A DNA stretch of 64,000 nt from Sporisorium sorghi (GCA_023212695.1 JALCCG010000042.1:39796-103795), one strand, 5' to 3'. Counted from the first letter of the stretch, positions 44,251-54,225 are shown. Program-made: numbers and translations. Notes: generated by a model not told the origin, from the sequence alone.

Positions 44251-47200
44251 TTACATCCAATCCTGCTCCTGCAGCTCAATAAGCTGGCGGAGCTCGCCGT
44301 CTGACATTTCCGTCAGCCACGTTTCTCCTGATCCGACAACCTGTTCAGACAATGCCTTCTTCTGTTCAATCAGTTCATCGATGCGTTCCTCCAGCGTTCC
44401 TTGAGAAATCAGCTTATGCACCTGCACATTGCGATGCTGACCGATCCGGAATACACGGTCCGTTGCCTGATTCTCGACCGCCGGGTTCCACCATCGATCA
44501 TAGTGGAGCACATGATTCGCACGGGTCAAATTCAAACCGACACCGCCGGCCTTCAGCGACAGAACAAAAAACTCCGGCCCTTCGCCTGCCTGAAATGCCC
44601 GGACCATCTCATCCCGTTCGCGTTTGGGTACCCCTCCATGAAGAAAATACGGTCGTTTCCCGTATTTGCGACCTAGCATGCTGACCAGCAGCTCCCCCAT
44701 ACCAACATACTGGGTAAAAATCAGCGCCGATTCGCCGACATCTGATATGCTGTCGAGAATCTCGAGCATGCGTTCCATCTTGCCGGAGGACTCTGCGCGT
44801 ACCGCGCGGCCTTCATCCCGTCGAAGCAGCTGCGGATGATCACATATCTGCTTCAGCTTGGTGAGGGATGAGAGCACAAGCCCCTTGCGGGCCATGCCCG
44901 TCCGGCTCTCGATCTGCCCCATCATGTCATCGACGACCGCTTGATACATCGCACCCTGAACCTCGGTCAGCGGACAATATGATTTCAATTCGAGCTTCTC
45001 CGGCAGATCCTTGCGAATATCCGGATCACTTTTCAGTCTGCGCAGCATAAATGGAGAAACGAGTTTGTGAAGCTCACGGAATTTCTCCTGCTGTCCCTCG
45101 CCCGGCGCATAGCGCTGACGAAAGTTGTTAAACGATCCCAAATACCCCGGATTGAGAAAATGGAATATGGACCACAGTTCGGCCAACCGATTTTCCACCG
45201 GCGTTCCCGTCATCGCTATGCGATGAGGTGCAGACAATTTCATGACACTCTGTGCCTGCTTCGTACGATAATTCTTAATATATTGAGCTTCATCAAGCAC
45301 CACACTCGACCACTGGATTGCGGATAAATCACTGCCGTCCCGGCCCGCCAAATGATACGTGGTCAGCACGACATCATGATCAGCTGCCTCCTTCAGGAAG
45401 TCTTCCCCGCGCAGACGGCGGACGCCATGGTGCACATGCAAGGTGAGACCGGGGGCGAACCGCTGAATTTCCCGCTGCCAATTGCCCAAGAGCGAAGTCG
45501 GACATATGATCAGCACCGGACCGCCTGCGGATTCGGTTTGAAGACGCTCAAGCAGGCAGGTAATGACCTGAACCGTTTTTCCAAGTCCCATATCATCCGC
45601 GAGGCAAACCCCGAATCCCAAATCGCGCATCACGCTAAGCCACTGATACCCCCGCTCCTGATACGGTCTTAATTCCCCGTGCAGCGAGGAAGGAATCGGC
45701 CGGGAAGGCAGCTTGCGAACCGTATCTCCATCCAACAAGGATGAGAGCAGTCCTGTCGTCTCCACTTCCTCGATGAACAAGCCCTTCCACAGGCGTTCCC
45801 CATCCATATCTGCGCTAAGATGCATCCATTCTGCAAGCTCCATCTCGCCCTTCTCATGGCGTTTCATGAAGCGTAACACCTGATGGATTTCCTTCAGATC
45901 GACCTCGACCCATTCACCGCGAAACTCCACATAAGGCAGATTCTGTTCGGCAAGAGACTTCAATTCTTCCCGTGTGAGGGATTGACCTCCCATCGCCGCC
46001 GATATCTGAAAGCTGACCAGATGTTCCATGCCCAGTACAGGGAGGGGATGCGCTTCGCCAGGCAGCCTGGCCTCGGGCATCATTTTGAGAGATAAGCCGA
46101 CGCGGCGCCGGCCTTCCCGGCTCCAGCGAGACGGCATTTGAACCGTGATACCGCTTGCCGTTAGCTTGGGAACCGACTCCTTCATAAACGTGGACAAGCG
46201 CTCGAGCGTAAGTGTTACGCTATCCGGAGCGTGTCCATACAAGCCTTCGGCCAGCTCAGGCGCCAGCTCTGCGGCTTCTCCCAGCTTCATTAACAGCTGG
46301 AGCTGAATCGAAGTATACATACGGCCGCGGATCACTTGATCCGGCTCCGGGTTCCCCCAGATGCTGCGAACAGGCATTAATAAACCTTCGTCCTCCTGGC
46401 TGCGTACCCAGAAGGAAACCTTCCAGTCCTTCCGGCTGTCTTCGAGCGGCGGCTCGAGCCGGAGTCCAAGCGCGAACGTTCCGTTCTCGGGAGTCTGACC
46501 CTCCCCTGTAGGGTAAGGGAACACCGTTCCCCCAACACGTTCTACTGCTTCCTCCAGTTCACTGACTTCCTCCGCCGTGCCTTGAATGGGAATATCCCGG
46601 CTGACCGTCAGCAGACCGTTCCACCACAGCTCAGCCAGCGGAGATTGTCCCCGCCGGTAGTTCGCCAGATAGGTCCGCAGCTTATCCTCCGAATCCTGGA
46701 CAGCGACTCTGGCCTGGCTGTCGATGATTCCGCACAGGAAGGAATACAGCACAATGGCCCCTGCTTCCTCCCGGGTAGATGGATCGCTCCCGGCAAGAGC
46801 AGCTGGCGTCCCAATCCCGATGGGCGGAATATTCGCCGCAAGCAACAAAAAGCGCGAAGTATCCTCCGCAGACAACTGCGGCTTCCATACTGCTTTTATA
46901 TTCTGCATCGTTGTCCGGCGCCTTCCTGCTGAAGGCACCTCCGCTGTACCCGGTGCAAACTTCCCTTGCAGGAGCAGCTCCAATGCAAACCTGCTGGCTT
47001 GTACCCAATACTCCATCTCTTCACCGATAGTCAGACCCTGAGCCTGATAATACTCGGTGTCCAGTGAGAGAAGCATCTGAAATGCGTCTCCCGGTGTGAG
47101 TGCGAGCCCTTCCATTGTCCGTCCGCCAAGCGTCTTCCGTTCCGGACGCCGCGTGCTTTTCGATCCGAGGACTTTGGACGGATATCTGAGCTCGGCAAGC

Positions 47201-47352
47201 CGGAGGGAAGCGTTAGCAAAGGGACGGGTTCCATCCGGTCTGTGAAAGGTACGGACCACGCGGCTCCATGCATCCACTCTGGGCTCCGAAGTCTCACCGG
47301 AAAAACAAAAGAATACGTCACCTAACCATACGCCATAGAGCGGTTGATTCAT
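44251..47352 (-). CDS. SNF2-family DNA translocase/helicase
   Basis: 1033 residues. The N-terminal half (~1-550) is the variable SNF2_N-associated region. The motor starts near 560: motif I ADDMGLGKTVQV, motif II VVLDEAQYIKN, motif III AMTGTPVEN, then helicase C with LSLKAGGVGLNLTRAN and DRVFRIGQ. These move on double-stranded DNA and remodel proteins bound to it. YwqA is the closest Bacillus type I know. It precedes the SWIM gene and has its own promoter. Confidence 0.92.
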   Translation of the reverse strand: MNQPLYGVWLGDVFFCFSGETSEPRVDAWSRVVRTFHRPDGTRPFANASLRLAELRYPSKVLGSKSTRRPERKTLGGRTMEGLALTPGDAFQMLLSLDTEYYQAQGLTIGEEMEYWVQASRFALELLLQGKFAPGTAEVPSAGRRRTTMQNIKAVWKPQLSAEDTSRFLLLAANIPPIGIGTPAALAGSDPSTREEAGAIVLYSFLCGIIDSQARVAVQDSEDKLRTYLANYRRGQSPLAELWWNGLLTVSRDIPIQGTAEEVSELEEAVERVGGTVFPYPTGEGQTPENGTFALGLRLEPPLEDSRKDWKVSFWVRSQEDEGLLMPVRSIWGNPEPDQVIRGRMYTSIQLQLLMKLGEAAELAPELAEGLYGHAPDSVTLTLERLSTFMKESVPKLTASGITVQMPSRWSREGRRRVGLSLKMMPEARLPGEAHPLPVLGMEHLVSFQISAAMGGQSLTREELKSLAEQNLPYVEFRGEWVEVDLKEIHQVLRFMKRHEKGEMELAEWMHLSADMDGERLWKGLFIEEVETTGLLSSLLDGDTVRKLPSRPIPSSLHGELRPYQERGYQWLSVMRDLGFGVCLADDMGLGKTVQVITCLLERLQTESAGGPVLIICPTSLLGNWQREIQRFAPGLTLHVHHGVRRLRGEDFLKEAADHDVVLTTYHLAGRDGSDLSAIQWSSVVLDEAQYIKNYRTKQAQSVMKLSAPHRIAMTGTPVENRLAELWSIFHFLNPGYLGSFNNFRQRYAPGEGQQEKFRELHKLVSPFMLRRLKSDPDIRKDLPEKLELKSYCPLTEVQGAMYQAVVDDMMGQIESRTGMARKGLVLSSLTKLKQICDHPQLLRRDEGRAVRAESSGKMERMLEILDSISDVGESALIFTQYVGMGELLVSMLGRKYGKRPYFLHGGVPKRERDEMVRAFQAGEGPEFFVLSLKAGGVGLNLTRANHVLHYDRWWNPAVENQATDRVFRIGQHRNVQVHKLISQGTLEERIDELIEQKKALSEQVVGSGETWLTEMSDGELRQLIELQEQDWM

Positions 47353-47393
47353 CGTTGTCTCCCGTCTTTTCCTGCTTTATAGATATTATTACT

Positions 47394-47421
47394 ATCTTAT
47401 ACGATAGCTGCATAATTTCAA
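47394..47421 (-). promoter_or_regulatory. Promoter of the SNF2 gene
   Basis: Minus strand -35 TTGAAA (47416-47421), 16-bp spacer, -10 TAAGAT (47394-47399), about 45 bp ahead of the start. Confidence 0.6.
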
Positions 47422-47645
47422 AACGATCAGGAATTTTACTTACTCTAAAATAACATCATCCTTTATCATACCATGTATTGGCTATTGCGTTGTGATCTAT
47501 GTATTGCAGAATTCTTCTATTATATAGGTTCAGGAAATATCCTAATTATATAAGTTTGTGAAAAACCCGCCTTCTTATACAATACAGATACCCTCATCAT
47601 CAAAAGGCAGGATTTCGAATCGCGGGTAATTTTATGCGACCCCTT
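47422..47645. other. Intergenic region between divergent genes
   Basis: AT-rich; no repeat, RNA structure or gene was recognised. It lies between the SNF2 promoter and the promoter of the small membrane protein. Confidence 0.45.
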
Positions 47646-47674
47646 TTGCCTGACACTCGTATGTAGATCATACT
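47646..47674 (+). promoter_or_regulatory. Promoter of the small membrane-protein gene
   Basis: -35 TTGCCT, 17-bp spacer, -10 CATACT, 26 bp ahead of ATG 47700. Confidence 0.5.
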
Positions 47675-47699
47675 TTTTCAATTTTGGGAGGTTATTCAT

Positions 47700-47915
47700 A
47701 TGAGCAGTGTTGCTGGTGTCGGCATATTCGGTATCGGAGCTATGCTGGTAATGTTATTATTCTTCGTTCTTCACATTGTCATCTGCGTATGGGGTTACAA
47801 CGATGCCCGGCGGAAAGGCCGCAGCCCGGAGTTTGCGCTCCTTGTTGTGCTCGGATTACTGTTCTTCCCCGTTGTTGGTTTAATTATTTATTTACTGATT
47901 CGAAATCATTATTAA
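47700..47915 (+). CDS. Small membrane protein, unknown function
   Basis: 71 residues; SD GGGAGG lies 8 nt upstream. Two membrane helices flank a basic loop WGYNDARRKGRSPEF; the C-terminal IIYLLIRNHY is also hydrophobic. This arrangement resembles small membrane proteins of the phospholipase D-like N-terminal domain type, but I cannot assign it. It is monocistronic. Confidence 0.7.
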   Translation: MSSVAGVGIFGIGAMLVMLLFFVLHIVICVWGYNDARRKGRSPEFALLVVLGLLFFPVVGLIIYLLIRNHY

Positions 47916-48018
47916 CAATGCCACTTGATGACTTGGTTGGTGGTAGCTCCCCGCGCTTCCACCCTACCTGATCTGGCCATGCTCATTGGCTGTTAAGCTC
48001 TTAGATAGACGTAAGCTG

Positions 48019-48201
48019 CAACGGACCAAGAAGACGTTAATTCGTGAATAATGGCTCTCGTGAAATTCTAGCGGACCTAAGCGACGTTATTCCGGGTAAA
48101 AAGCGGCGTTTGAAGAGGAAAACAACACATTAACAGCTACTGAGTCCGTTAGAGCTTAAAAAAAGCCCAAAAGGGTGAAATAACGGCTAGGTGGTCCGTT
48201 A
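48019..48201. repeat. Module quartet B: two direct and two inverted 25-bp modules
   Basis: Second copy of the quartet at 34445-34627. Modules at 48019-48043 and 48069-48093 (direct) and 48127-48151 and 48177-48201 (inverted). Spacing of 50, 82 and 50 bp is exactly that of quartet A although the bases between modules differ. Another GTCCGTTAG lies at 48776-48784, after the array. Confidence 0.85.
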
Positions 48202-48775
48202 GCGTGGAAACAAACCAAAGGGATGGAATATGCCCGGCTAGATAGCACCGTAGTGTGGAAGCACACCAAGGTGATGGAATATGCCCGGCTAGATAGCACC
48301 GTAGCATGGAAGCAAACCAAGGTGATGGAATAAGCCCTGCTAGATAGCACCGTAGCGTGGAAACAAACCAAAGGGATGGAATAAGCCCGGCTAGATAGCA
48401 CCGTAGCATGGAAGCAAACCAAGGTGATGGAATAAGCCCTGCTAGATAGCACCGTAGCGTGGAAACAAACCAAAGGGATGGAATAAGCCCGGCTAGATAG
48501 CACCGTAGCATGGAAGCAAACCAAGGTGATGGAATAAGCCCTGCTAGATAGCACCTAAAAGTGGNNNNNNNNNNNNNNNNNNNNNNNNNNNNNNNNNNNN
48601 NNNNNNNNNNNNNNNNNNNNNNNNNNNNNNNNNNNNNNNNNNNNNNNNNNNNNNNNNNNNNAAGCCCGGCTAGATAGCACCGTAGCATGGAAGCAAACCA
48701 AGGTGATGGAATAAGCCCTGCTAGATAGCACCTAAAAGTGGAAACAAGCAAAGCGATGGATTAACCCACCAGATA
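48202..48775. repeat. Tandem array B, 51-bp unit with alternating subtypes
   Basis: Unit CACCGTAGC-TGG... repeats every 51 bp. Two subtypes alternate (GCATGGAAGCAAACCAAGGTGAT and GCGTGGAAACAAACCAAAGGGAT), giving a 102-bp higher-order unit. The GGCTAGATAGCACCGTAG stretch looks like a degenerate GGCTAGGTGGTCCGTTAG of module 4. As 51 is a multiple of three, long open frames run through it by chance. Confidence 0.9.
48565..48661. other. Assembly gap in array B
   Basis: 97 N residues inside the array, so the unit number is not known. Confidence 0.99.
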
Positions 48776-48784
48776 GTCCGTTAG

Positions 48785-49039
48785 TGTAGACTGCTATTTA
48801 ACTTCCACTACTGCGCACGCATGATCCTCTGCCAGTCAGTCAATGCGAGGCTCTTCATTCTTAATCAGATGCTGCTCGCTCGAATGAAACTTGATTACAC
48901 ATGCCATTGTGCTCAATAACCGAGCCCCGGGCTCAGGAATAGCCCCCATTGTTACTCTAATTTTCATTCCCTCATATGCCGCTATTGGTGCAATCTTGTC
49001 CTTGACTCGTTTATTTTAGTTTTCTTCGCATCCAAAAAC
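48785..49039. other. Intergenic region
   Basis: No gene, repeat or regulatory element was recognised between array B and the terminator of the binding-protein gene. Confidence 0.45.
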
Positions 49040-49078
49040 CAAAAAAGCGTTGCAGGGCTGAGCCCTGCAACGCCTTTT
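49040..49078 (-). terminator. Rho-independent terminator
   Basis: GCGTTGCAGGGC / GCCCTGCAACGC, 12-bp stem and 3-nt loop, T-run on the minus strand. It closes the binding-protein gene. Confidence 0.92.
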
Positions 49079-49118
49079 CAATGGATTTAACCCTCAATGA
49101 CCAAGGTCATCGTCATTA

Positions 49119-50408
49119 TTACTTCGCTTTCAGGCTTTCCCACGATTTCTGAATGCCTTCAAACAATTGATTCTTGTCCACATTGCCGGCTACGTATCCT
49201 TGCATCTGGCTTCCGAACTCATTCATGCCGCCATCCGGGAATTTATTGAACTCCCAGCTGAGTGCTTTGTTCTCTTGGCTGTATTTCATCACATCGTTAC
49301 CCAGGTCGCCAAGCGTCTCGCTGTTCGCTTCAATGCTTGTCAGTGCCGGAATGAATTTAAATTCTTCCGTAATGTAACGTTTACCTGTCTCGGAAGTCAC
49401 GAGCCAGTTCAAGAATTCTTTGGCTTCATCCTTCACTTTGGACTTATTGTTCACTACCCAGTTGTTCGGCACGCCGATTGGGAGTTTATCGTTCTCTTCC
49501 GCATTATCGTTGATTGGCATTGGCAGAAGGCCAATGTTCAGATCCGGGTTGATTCCGTCGATTTGCACTTGCGTCCAGTTCCCGTTCTGCGTCATCGCCG
49601 CTTCGCCACTGGCAAAGGTTGTGATCTCTGTATTGTAGTCCGTTGTCAACGGGTTCTTCTGCCCATATTGAATCGTCAGGTCGAACAGACGCATCCATTC
49701 GTCGAATTTCGCGTTGCCTACCAGCTTCTCCGTACCTTCATTCAATCCTTTAACAAAAGCATTAGGATCTGGCTGATGCGCAAACGGAATGTTCAGCAAG
49801 TGGTTTGCCAAGATCCATGTTTCCTGGTAACCATTGGCGAATGGAGTAATGCCAGCCGCTTGCAGTTTTTTAGCCGCTTCCTCAAGCTCGGTGATGGTCT
49901 TAGGAAGCTCGGTGATTCCTGCTTTTTCAAACAGATCTTTGTTGTAGATGAACCCGTAACCCTCGATGGTCATGGGTTGACCGTACAATTTGCCGTCTTT
50001 GGTCATCGGCTCTTTAGCCACGTCAACAACGTCTTTCACCCACGGCTGATCTGACAAGTCTTCCACGTTCTCGAACCAAGTCTCAAGATCGCGATATCCG
50101 CCTACGTTGAAAATGTCCGGCTCATCGCCAGAAGCGAATTTTGCCTTCAGTGCTGCACCATAGTCGGAGCCGCCACCAACCGTTTGAATGTCCAGCTTGA
50201 TGCCGGGATGCTCTTTCTCATACTCGGCCTTCAGCTTGTTCAGAGCCTCGGCTATTTCTACTTTGAATTGGAAGATCTTAATCGTTTTTGTTCCACCCTC
50301 AGTTCCGCCTTCAGCGTCTTGATTCTCCTCTTTGTTGCCTCCGCACGCTGCAAGAAGCGTGGAGAAAGCCAGAACCATGACCAGGAGCAGCTTACTGTAT
50401 TTCTTCAT
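49119..50408 (-). CDS. Sugar-binding lipoprotein of CUT1 transporter
   Basis: 429 residues from ATG 50408, behind GGGAGG. Lipobox LLAACGG near residue 20 marks a lipoprotein. A family 1 (MalE-like) periplasmic-type fold with IQTVGGGSDYGAALKAKF and a C-terminal WESLKAK. It binds a sugar for the permeases encoded just upstream. It has its own cre-bearing promoter in the 150-bp gap after the second permease, so it may be made in excess of the permeases. Confidence 0.93.
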   Translation of the reverse strand: MKKYSKLLLVMVLAFSTLLAACGGNKEENQDAEGGTEGGTKTIKIFQFKVEIAEALNKLKAEYEKEHPGIKLDIQTVGGGSDYGAALKAKFASGDEPDIFNVGGYRDLETWFENVEDLSDQPWVKDVVDVAKEPMTKDGKLYGQPMTIEGYGFIYNKDLFEKAGITELPKTITELEEAAKKLQAAGITPFANGYQETWILANHLLNIPFAHQPDPNAFVKGLNEGTEKLVGNAKFDEWMRLFDLTIQYGQKNPLTTDYNTEITTFASGEAAMTQNGNWTQVQIDGINPDLNIGLLPMPINDNAEENDKLPIGVPNNWVVNNKSKVKDEAKEFLNWLVTSETGKRYITEEFKFIPALTSIEANSETLGDLGNDVMKYSQENKALSWEFNKFPDGGMNEFGSQMQGYVAGNVDKNQLFEGIQKSWESLKAK

Positions 50409-50459
50409 TGGTGAATCCTCCCTTTTGTCTTCTCTAATCAATTGGTTTACATCGTTTGA

Positions 50460-50484
50460 TGATAGCGTTTACTTTTTCAGTATA
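50460..50484 (-). promoter_or_regulatory. Promoter -10 with adjacent cre site
   Basis: Minus strand TATACT (50479-50484) acts as -10; the -35 is poor. AGTAAACGCTATCA (50460-50473) matches the cre consensus at 13 of 14 and covers the likely start point, so CcpA repression is expected. Confidence 0.6.
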
Positions 50485-50557
50485 ATCAACCTTTTTTCGT
50501 AAGATCAGGTATTATATTGATCTATCAGGGGGAAGGAATTGACCGATTGATTCCGCC

Positions 50558-51394
50558 TTATCCCTTCACCGCTCCCTGCGTGATTCCCTCAATGATGTAT
50601 TTCTGCATAGCCAGGAAGAAGATAATGACCGGCATGATCCCCAGCACAAGCGCCGGAAGCGCCAAATCCCACTGCTTTGTATATTGCCCAAAAAATGCGA
50701 AAGTAGCAATCGGAATGGTCCGGAGCTCCGCGGACTGCAGAATCAGGGATGGAAGCAGGTAGTCATTCCAAATCCACAAGGTATTCAGAATGATGACCGT
50801 AACAAACATCGGTTTCATCAACGGGAACACCACCCGGAAGAATACCCCATAGCCGCTCGCTCCATCCACCGTTGCGGCTTCTTCAATCTCTACGGGGATC
50901 GACTTCACAAATCCATGGAACAGGAAGACACTCAGCGGGACCCCGAATCCAAGGTAACAGATAATCAAGCCGTACAAGCTGTTGTTAATGCCGAGCGTAG
51001 CCGTAACTTTCACAAGCGGGATCATGATCGACTGGAATGGAATAACCATGGCTGCAACAAACAAGGCAAACATGAGCTGATTAAAACGCGTGTTGCGGCG
51101 CACCATTTGATACGCAGTCATCGCGCTTAACATCGCCAGCAGCAGGTTGCTTACAACCGTAACGACCAGCGAGTTCCAGAAGGCCAGCGGAAAGTTAGTA
51201 ATGCTCCATGCCCGTGAATAGTTACTCCATTCAAACGCGGTCGGAAGACCCGCGGAATCCGTCAACAGCTCGCCAAAGGTTTTGACGGAGTTCACAAACA
51301 GGAAGTAGAACGGGACCAGGAAGAGCAGTGCCACGATGATCATAATGATCTCGGTGGCCAAGGTGTTCAGCCGGTATTTTTTCATAGTCTCCAT
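50558..51394 (-). CDS. CUT1 sugar ABC permease (MalG/AraQ type)
   Basis: 278 residues. Six membrane helices and EAA loop EEAATVDGASGYGVFFRVVFP. ATG 51394 overlaps the stop of the first permease (TAATG) with GGAGG 10 nt upstream. It forms the membrane channel together with the first permease. Confidence 0.92.
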   Translation of the reverse strand: METMKKYRLNTLATEIIMIIVALLFLVPFYFLFVNSVKTFGELLTDSAGLPTAFEWSNYSRAWSITNFPLAFWNSLVVTVVSNLLLAMLSAMTAYQMVRRNTRFNQLMFALFVAAMVIPFQSIMIPLVKVTATLGINNSLYGLIICYLGFGVPLSVFLFHGFVKSIPVEIEEAATVDGASGYGVFFRVVFPLMKPMFVTVIILNTLWIWNDYLLPSLILQSAELRTIPIATFAFFGQYTKQWDLALPALVLGIMPVIIFFLAMQKYIIEGITQGAVKG

Positions 51395-52275
51395 TAAGCC
51401 TCAACCTCCTTGCTCTTGGTGAATCGTACCTGCAGACTCGTGATGATGGCAACCACGATGAAGAAGATGACCGCCTTCGCCGTTCCGAGTCCGAGACGGT
51501 TATTCGTGTATGCCTCGTTGTATATATTCATAGCCACCGACTCCGTAGAGCCAAACGGTCCGCCCTTCGTTAGGGAAAGGTTCAGGTCAAACATCTTGAA
51601 TGACCAGGAAATCGCCAGGAACAAACATACGGTAACAGCTGGCATCACCAGTGGTATAATGATCGATCGCAGCACTTGTCCTCTGCTTGCGCCATCAATC
51701 TCGGCAGCCTCCAGAATATCCTTGGGCACGTTGTTGAGCGAGGAAATGTAGATAACCATCAGATAGCCCGCCGTCTGCCATACGAAAACGATTACAATTG
51801 CCCAGAACGCAGTTCCTTTTGTTCCGAGCCATGGCAGGTTGAAGAATCCAAGATTCGTGGCATTACCGATAGCGGCAAACCCTTTTACAAAAATAAACTG
51901 CCAGATGAAACCAAGCAGCAAGCCGCCGATTACGTTAGGCATAAAGAAAATCGTCCGCAGCACATTCCGTGTCTTAAGCGGTTTGGTCAGGAAATACGCA
52001 AGTAAAAATCCGAGCAGATTCGTAAGGATGACACCCAGCACCGTAAATCGGGTAGTGAACCAGAAGGCATCACGGAATTTATCATCATTGGTAAAAATGG
52101 TAACAAAGTTATCAAAGCCGACCCAGTCGATTTTGCTTGACACGCCATTCCAGTTCGTGAAGGAATAATAAAGCCCCAGCAGGAATGGAATGATCATGAT
52201 CAGGATGAAAAAAATAGTGGAGGGTCCCACGAAAAGAAACTGCTGAAGCAGCGCCGAAGATTTTTTTCGATTCAT
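51394..52275 (-). CDS. CUT1 sugar ABC permease (MalF/UgpA type)
   Basis: 293 residues from ATG 52275 behind GGGGAG. Six membrane helices; EAA loop EAAEIDGASRGQVLRSIIIP. First gene of the transporter operon, divergent from its two-component system across 164 bp. As in the arabinosyl locus, no ATPase gene accompanies it, so MsmX-type sharing is likely. Confidence 0.92.
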   Translation of the reverse strand: MNRKKSSALLQQFLFVGPSTIFFILIMIIPFLLGLYYSFTNWNGVSSKIDWVGFDNFVTIFTNDDKFRDAFWFTTRFTVLGVILTNLLGFLLAYFLTKPLKTRNVLRTIFFMPNVIGGLLLGFIWQFIFVKGFAAIGNATNLGFFNLPWLGTKGTAFWAIVIVFVWQTAGYLMVIYISSLNNVPKDILEAAEIDGASRGQVLRSIIIPLVMPAVTVCLFLAISWSFKMFDLNLSLTKGGPFGSTESVAMNIYNEAYTNNRLGLGTAKAVIFFIVVAIITSLQVRFTKSKEVEA

Positions 52276-52439
52276 CCCTTGATCTCCCCTTTTCGTTAAG
52301 TTTGTTGTATGATGTATAGCCATTATGCGGTAACCTGTTAACAATAAACACGGAGAATCATGAACCGTTAGGTGTAAAATATTGACCATACGCGCTTATG
52401 CCCATTCGATCATATTCGATAATCCAGAGGTGATCCATC

Positions 52440-54224
52440 ATGAAATATCGCAGCATCCAGACCCGTCTTATCCAGTTCATGCTTGCAGTCACAACCATTC
52501 CCCTCCTGCTGTCGCTCTTCATCACGTTTACGCATACACGTGAATCAGTGAAGGAACAGACTGTGAATGAAAATGTTCGGCTGATTTATCAAGGAGCTAC
52601 CAATCTGATGAACTATTTACGCGGCATTGACCGGGCATCGCTCTCTGTATATTCCGATCCCCATTTTCTGCGCAACCTTGCCCTAGACCCCGATAATTAC
52701 CGGGTAATTGCCGAGCTGTACGCAACCTTGCAGGCTATCCAAACCGGCACACAGGACGTCCATCAGATTTACCTTCATAACGATTTGACGGGACAGTCCA
52801 CCCAAATATCAAGCAACCTGCCTCGCAGGGAATTTCGGCAGGCTCCTTACCGCACCATAGAGCAATTTGGTCAGGGCAATACCGCCATCGAGCCTGTACA
52901 TCAGGTGCACAGTTACGGGTTTCCGCCGCGGCCCGCGGATATCCTGGATTTTGAGGTCATCACCTTCTATCGATCCATAACCAACGTACCGTCACCCGAC
53001 CAATATGCCCTCATGGCCATTGATGTGAAACTTGACAGTATTTTGGCCATTTGCGATCAACTGTATGCTAAAGAAGAAGAACAGTTATACTTGATTGATG
53101 ACAATGGCAGCATCATATATAGTCCGGATCCGGCACAAAGAGGCCAATATTTGAACGATCCGGAGCTGATGAATGTAATCGCTCAAGCGGACAAGGGATA
53201 TTATGACGGCAACGATGCGATGATCATTTATGAAAAGCTTGATCTGCCTTATGCTCCCTGGACACTGGTGAAGCAGATTCCACACCAGACCCTGTACAAG
53301 AACTCAACGGAATTAACAAGCATCAACGCGATTATTGCAATATTCGCGCTATTGATTGTCATATTCGGTACGTTATGGATTTCTATTCGAATTACCAAGC
53401 CCATCAAGCAGCTCACAAGTTATATGAATCAAGTAAAAACAGGGCGGCTTGACGTGAATATCGATGTGACAAGCCCGGATGAGATCGGTGTTCTCTCCCG
53501 CCGCTTCCGGAACATGATGGATACTATCAACAACCTGATCCTTCGTGAATACAGACTGGAGATCGCCAATAAAACCAATCAGCTGAAAGCGCTGCAGGCC
53601 CAGATTGATCCGCATTTTCTCTATAATTCGCTTCAATCCATCGGCACCTTGGCACTCCAGCATAATGTACCGCGAATTTATTCCCTGCTCTCTTCGCTGG
53701 CGAACATCATGCGTTATAACATGCGCAACAGCGAAGCCAAAGTAACATTGCAGGATGAAATCAATCATGTACGGCTCTATCTTGAGCTGCAGAAGCAGCG
53801 GTTCCGGGATCAACTGGAAGTGATATGGGAGCTTGATCCGGAGAGCCTAACAGCTCCGGTTCCGAAAATGATCCTGCAGCCGATTGTGGAGAATTATTTC
53901 AAACACGGCATGAATACCCATGCCGGGGTCGGCCTCGTATCGATTTCTTCCCGTATATCCGAGGATAGCCGCTTAATCGTTGTGATCGAAAATAATGGTT
54001 CCTCGATCGATGAGGAGGAGCTTGCCTTGATTCGGAGCAAACTCGCCGCCGCTTACGATCACTATGATCGTAACGACAACGGGAACGATTCTATCGGGCT
54101 GTTGAATGTGTTGATGCGATTGAATCTCTACACCAACAACAATGCTGAATTAATAATAGAGAACGCGTTGCCACACGGCGTCATTGTTACGCTCAATATC
54201 AACGCATGGGAGAGTGAACAGTAG
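52440..54224 (+). CDS. YesM-type sensor histidine kinase
   Basis: 594 residues, SD AGAGGTGAT before ATG. N-terminal helix (~10-30), an extracellular dCache-like domain (~35-290), second helix, HAMP (around RITKPIKQLTSYMNQVK), then kinase. Phospho-site H in QIDPHFLYNSLQSIG; N box MILQPIVENYFKHG. It is divergent from the sugar transporter it most likely controls and is followed by its regulator. Confidence 0.94.
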   Translation: MKYRSIQTRLIQFMLAVTTIPLLLSLFITFTHTRESVKEQTVNENVRLIYQGATNLMNYLRGIDRASLSVYSDPHFLRNLALDPDNYRVIAELYATLQAIQTGTQDVHQIYLHNDLTGQSTQISSNLPRREFRQAPYRTIEQFGQGNTAIEPVHQVHSYGFPPRPADILDFEVITFYRSITNVPSPDQYALMAIDVKLDSILAICDQLYAKEEEQLYLIDDNGSIIYSPDPAQRGQYLNDPELMNVIAQADKGYYDGNDAMIIYEKLDLPYAPWTLVKQIPHQTLYKNSTELTSINAIIAIFALLIVIFGTLWISIRITKPIKQLTSYMNQVKTGRLDVNIDVTSPDEIGVLSRRFRNMMDTINNLILREYRLEIANKTNQLKALQAQIDPHFLYNSLQSIGTLALQHNVPRIYSLLSSLANIMRYNMRNSEAKVTLQDEINHVRLYLELQKQRFRDQLEVIWELDPESLTAPVPKMILQPIVENYFKHGMNTHAGVGLVSISSRISEDSRLIVVIENNGSSIDEEELALIRSKLAAAYDHYDRNDNGNDSIGLLNVLMRLNLYTNNNAELIIENALPHGVIVTLNINAWESEQ

Positions 54225-54225
54225 A

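Noticed and set aside
48149..48751. Long open frame through array B on the minus strand, with a 17-residue repeat
   Set aside because: The 51-bp unit is a multiple of three, so the frame stays open by chance in more than one register. No SD, and it is built wholly from the non-coding array.
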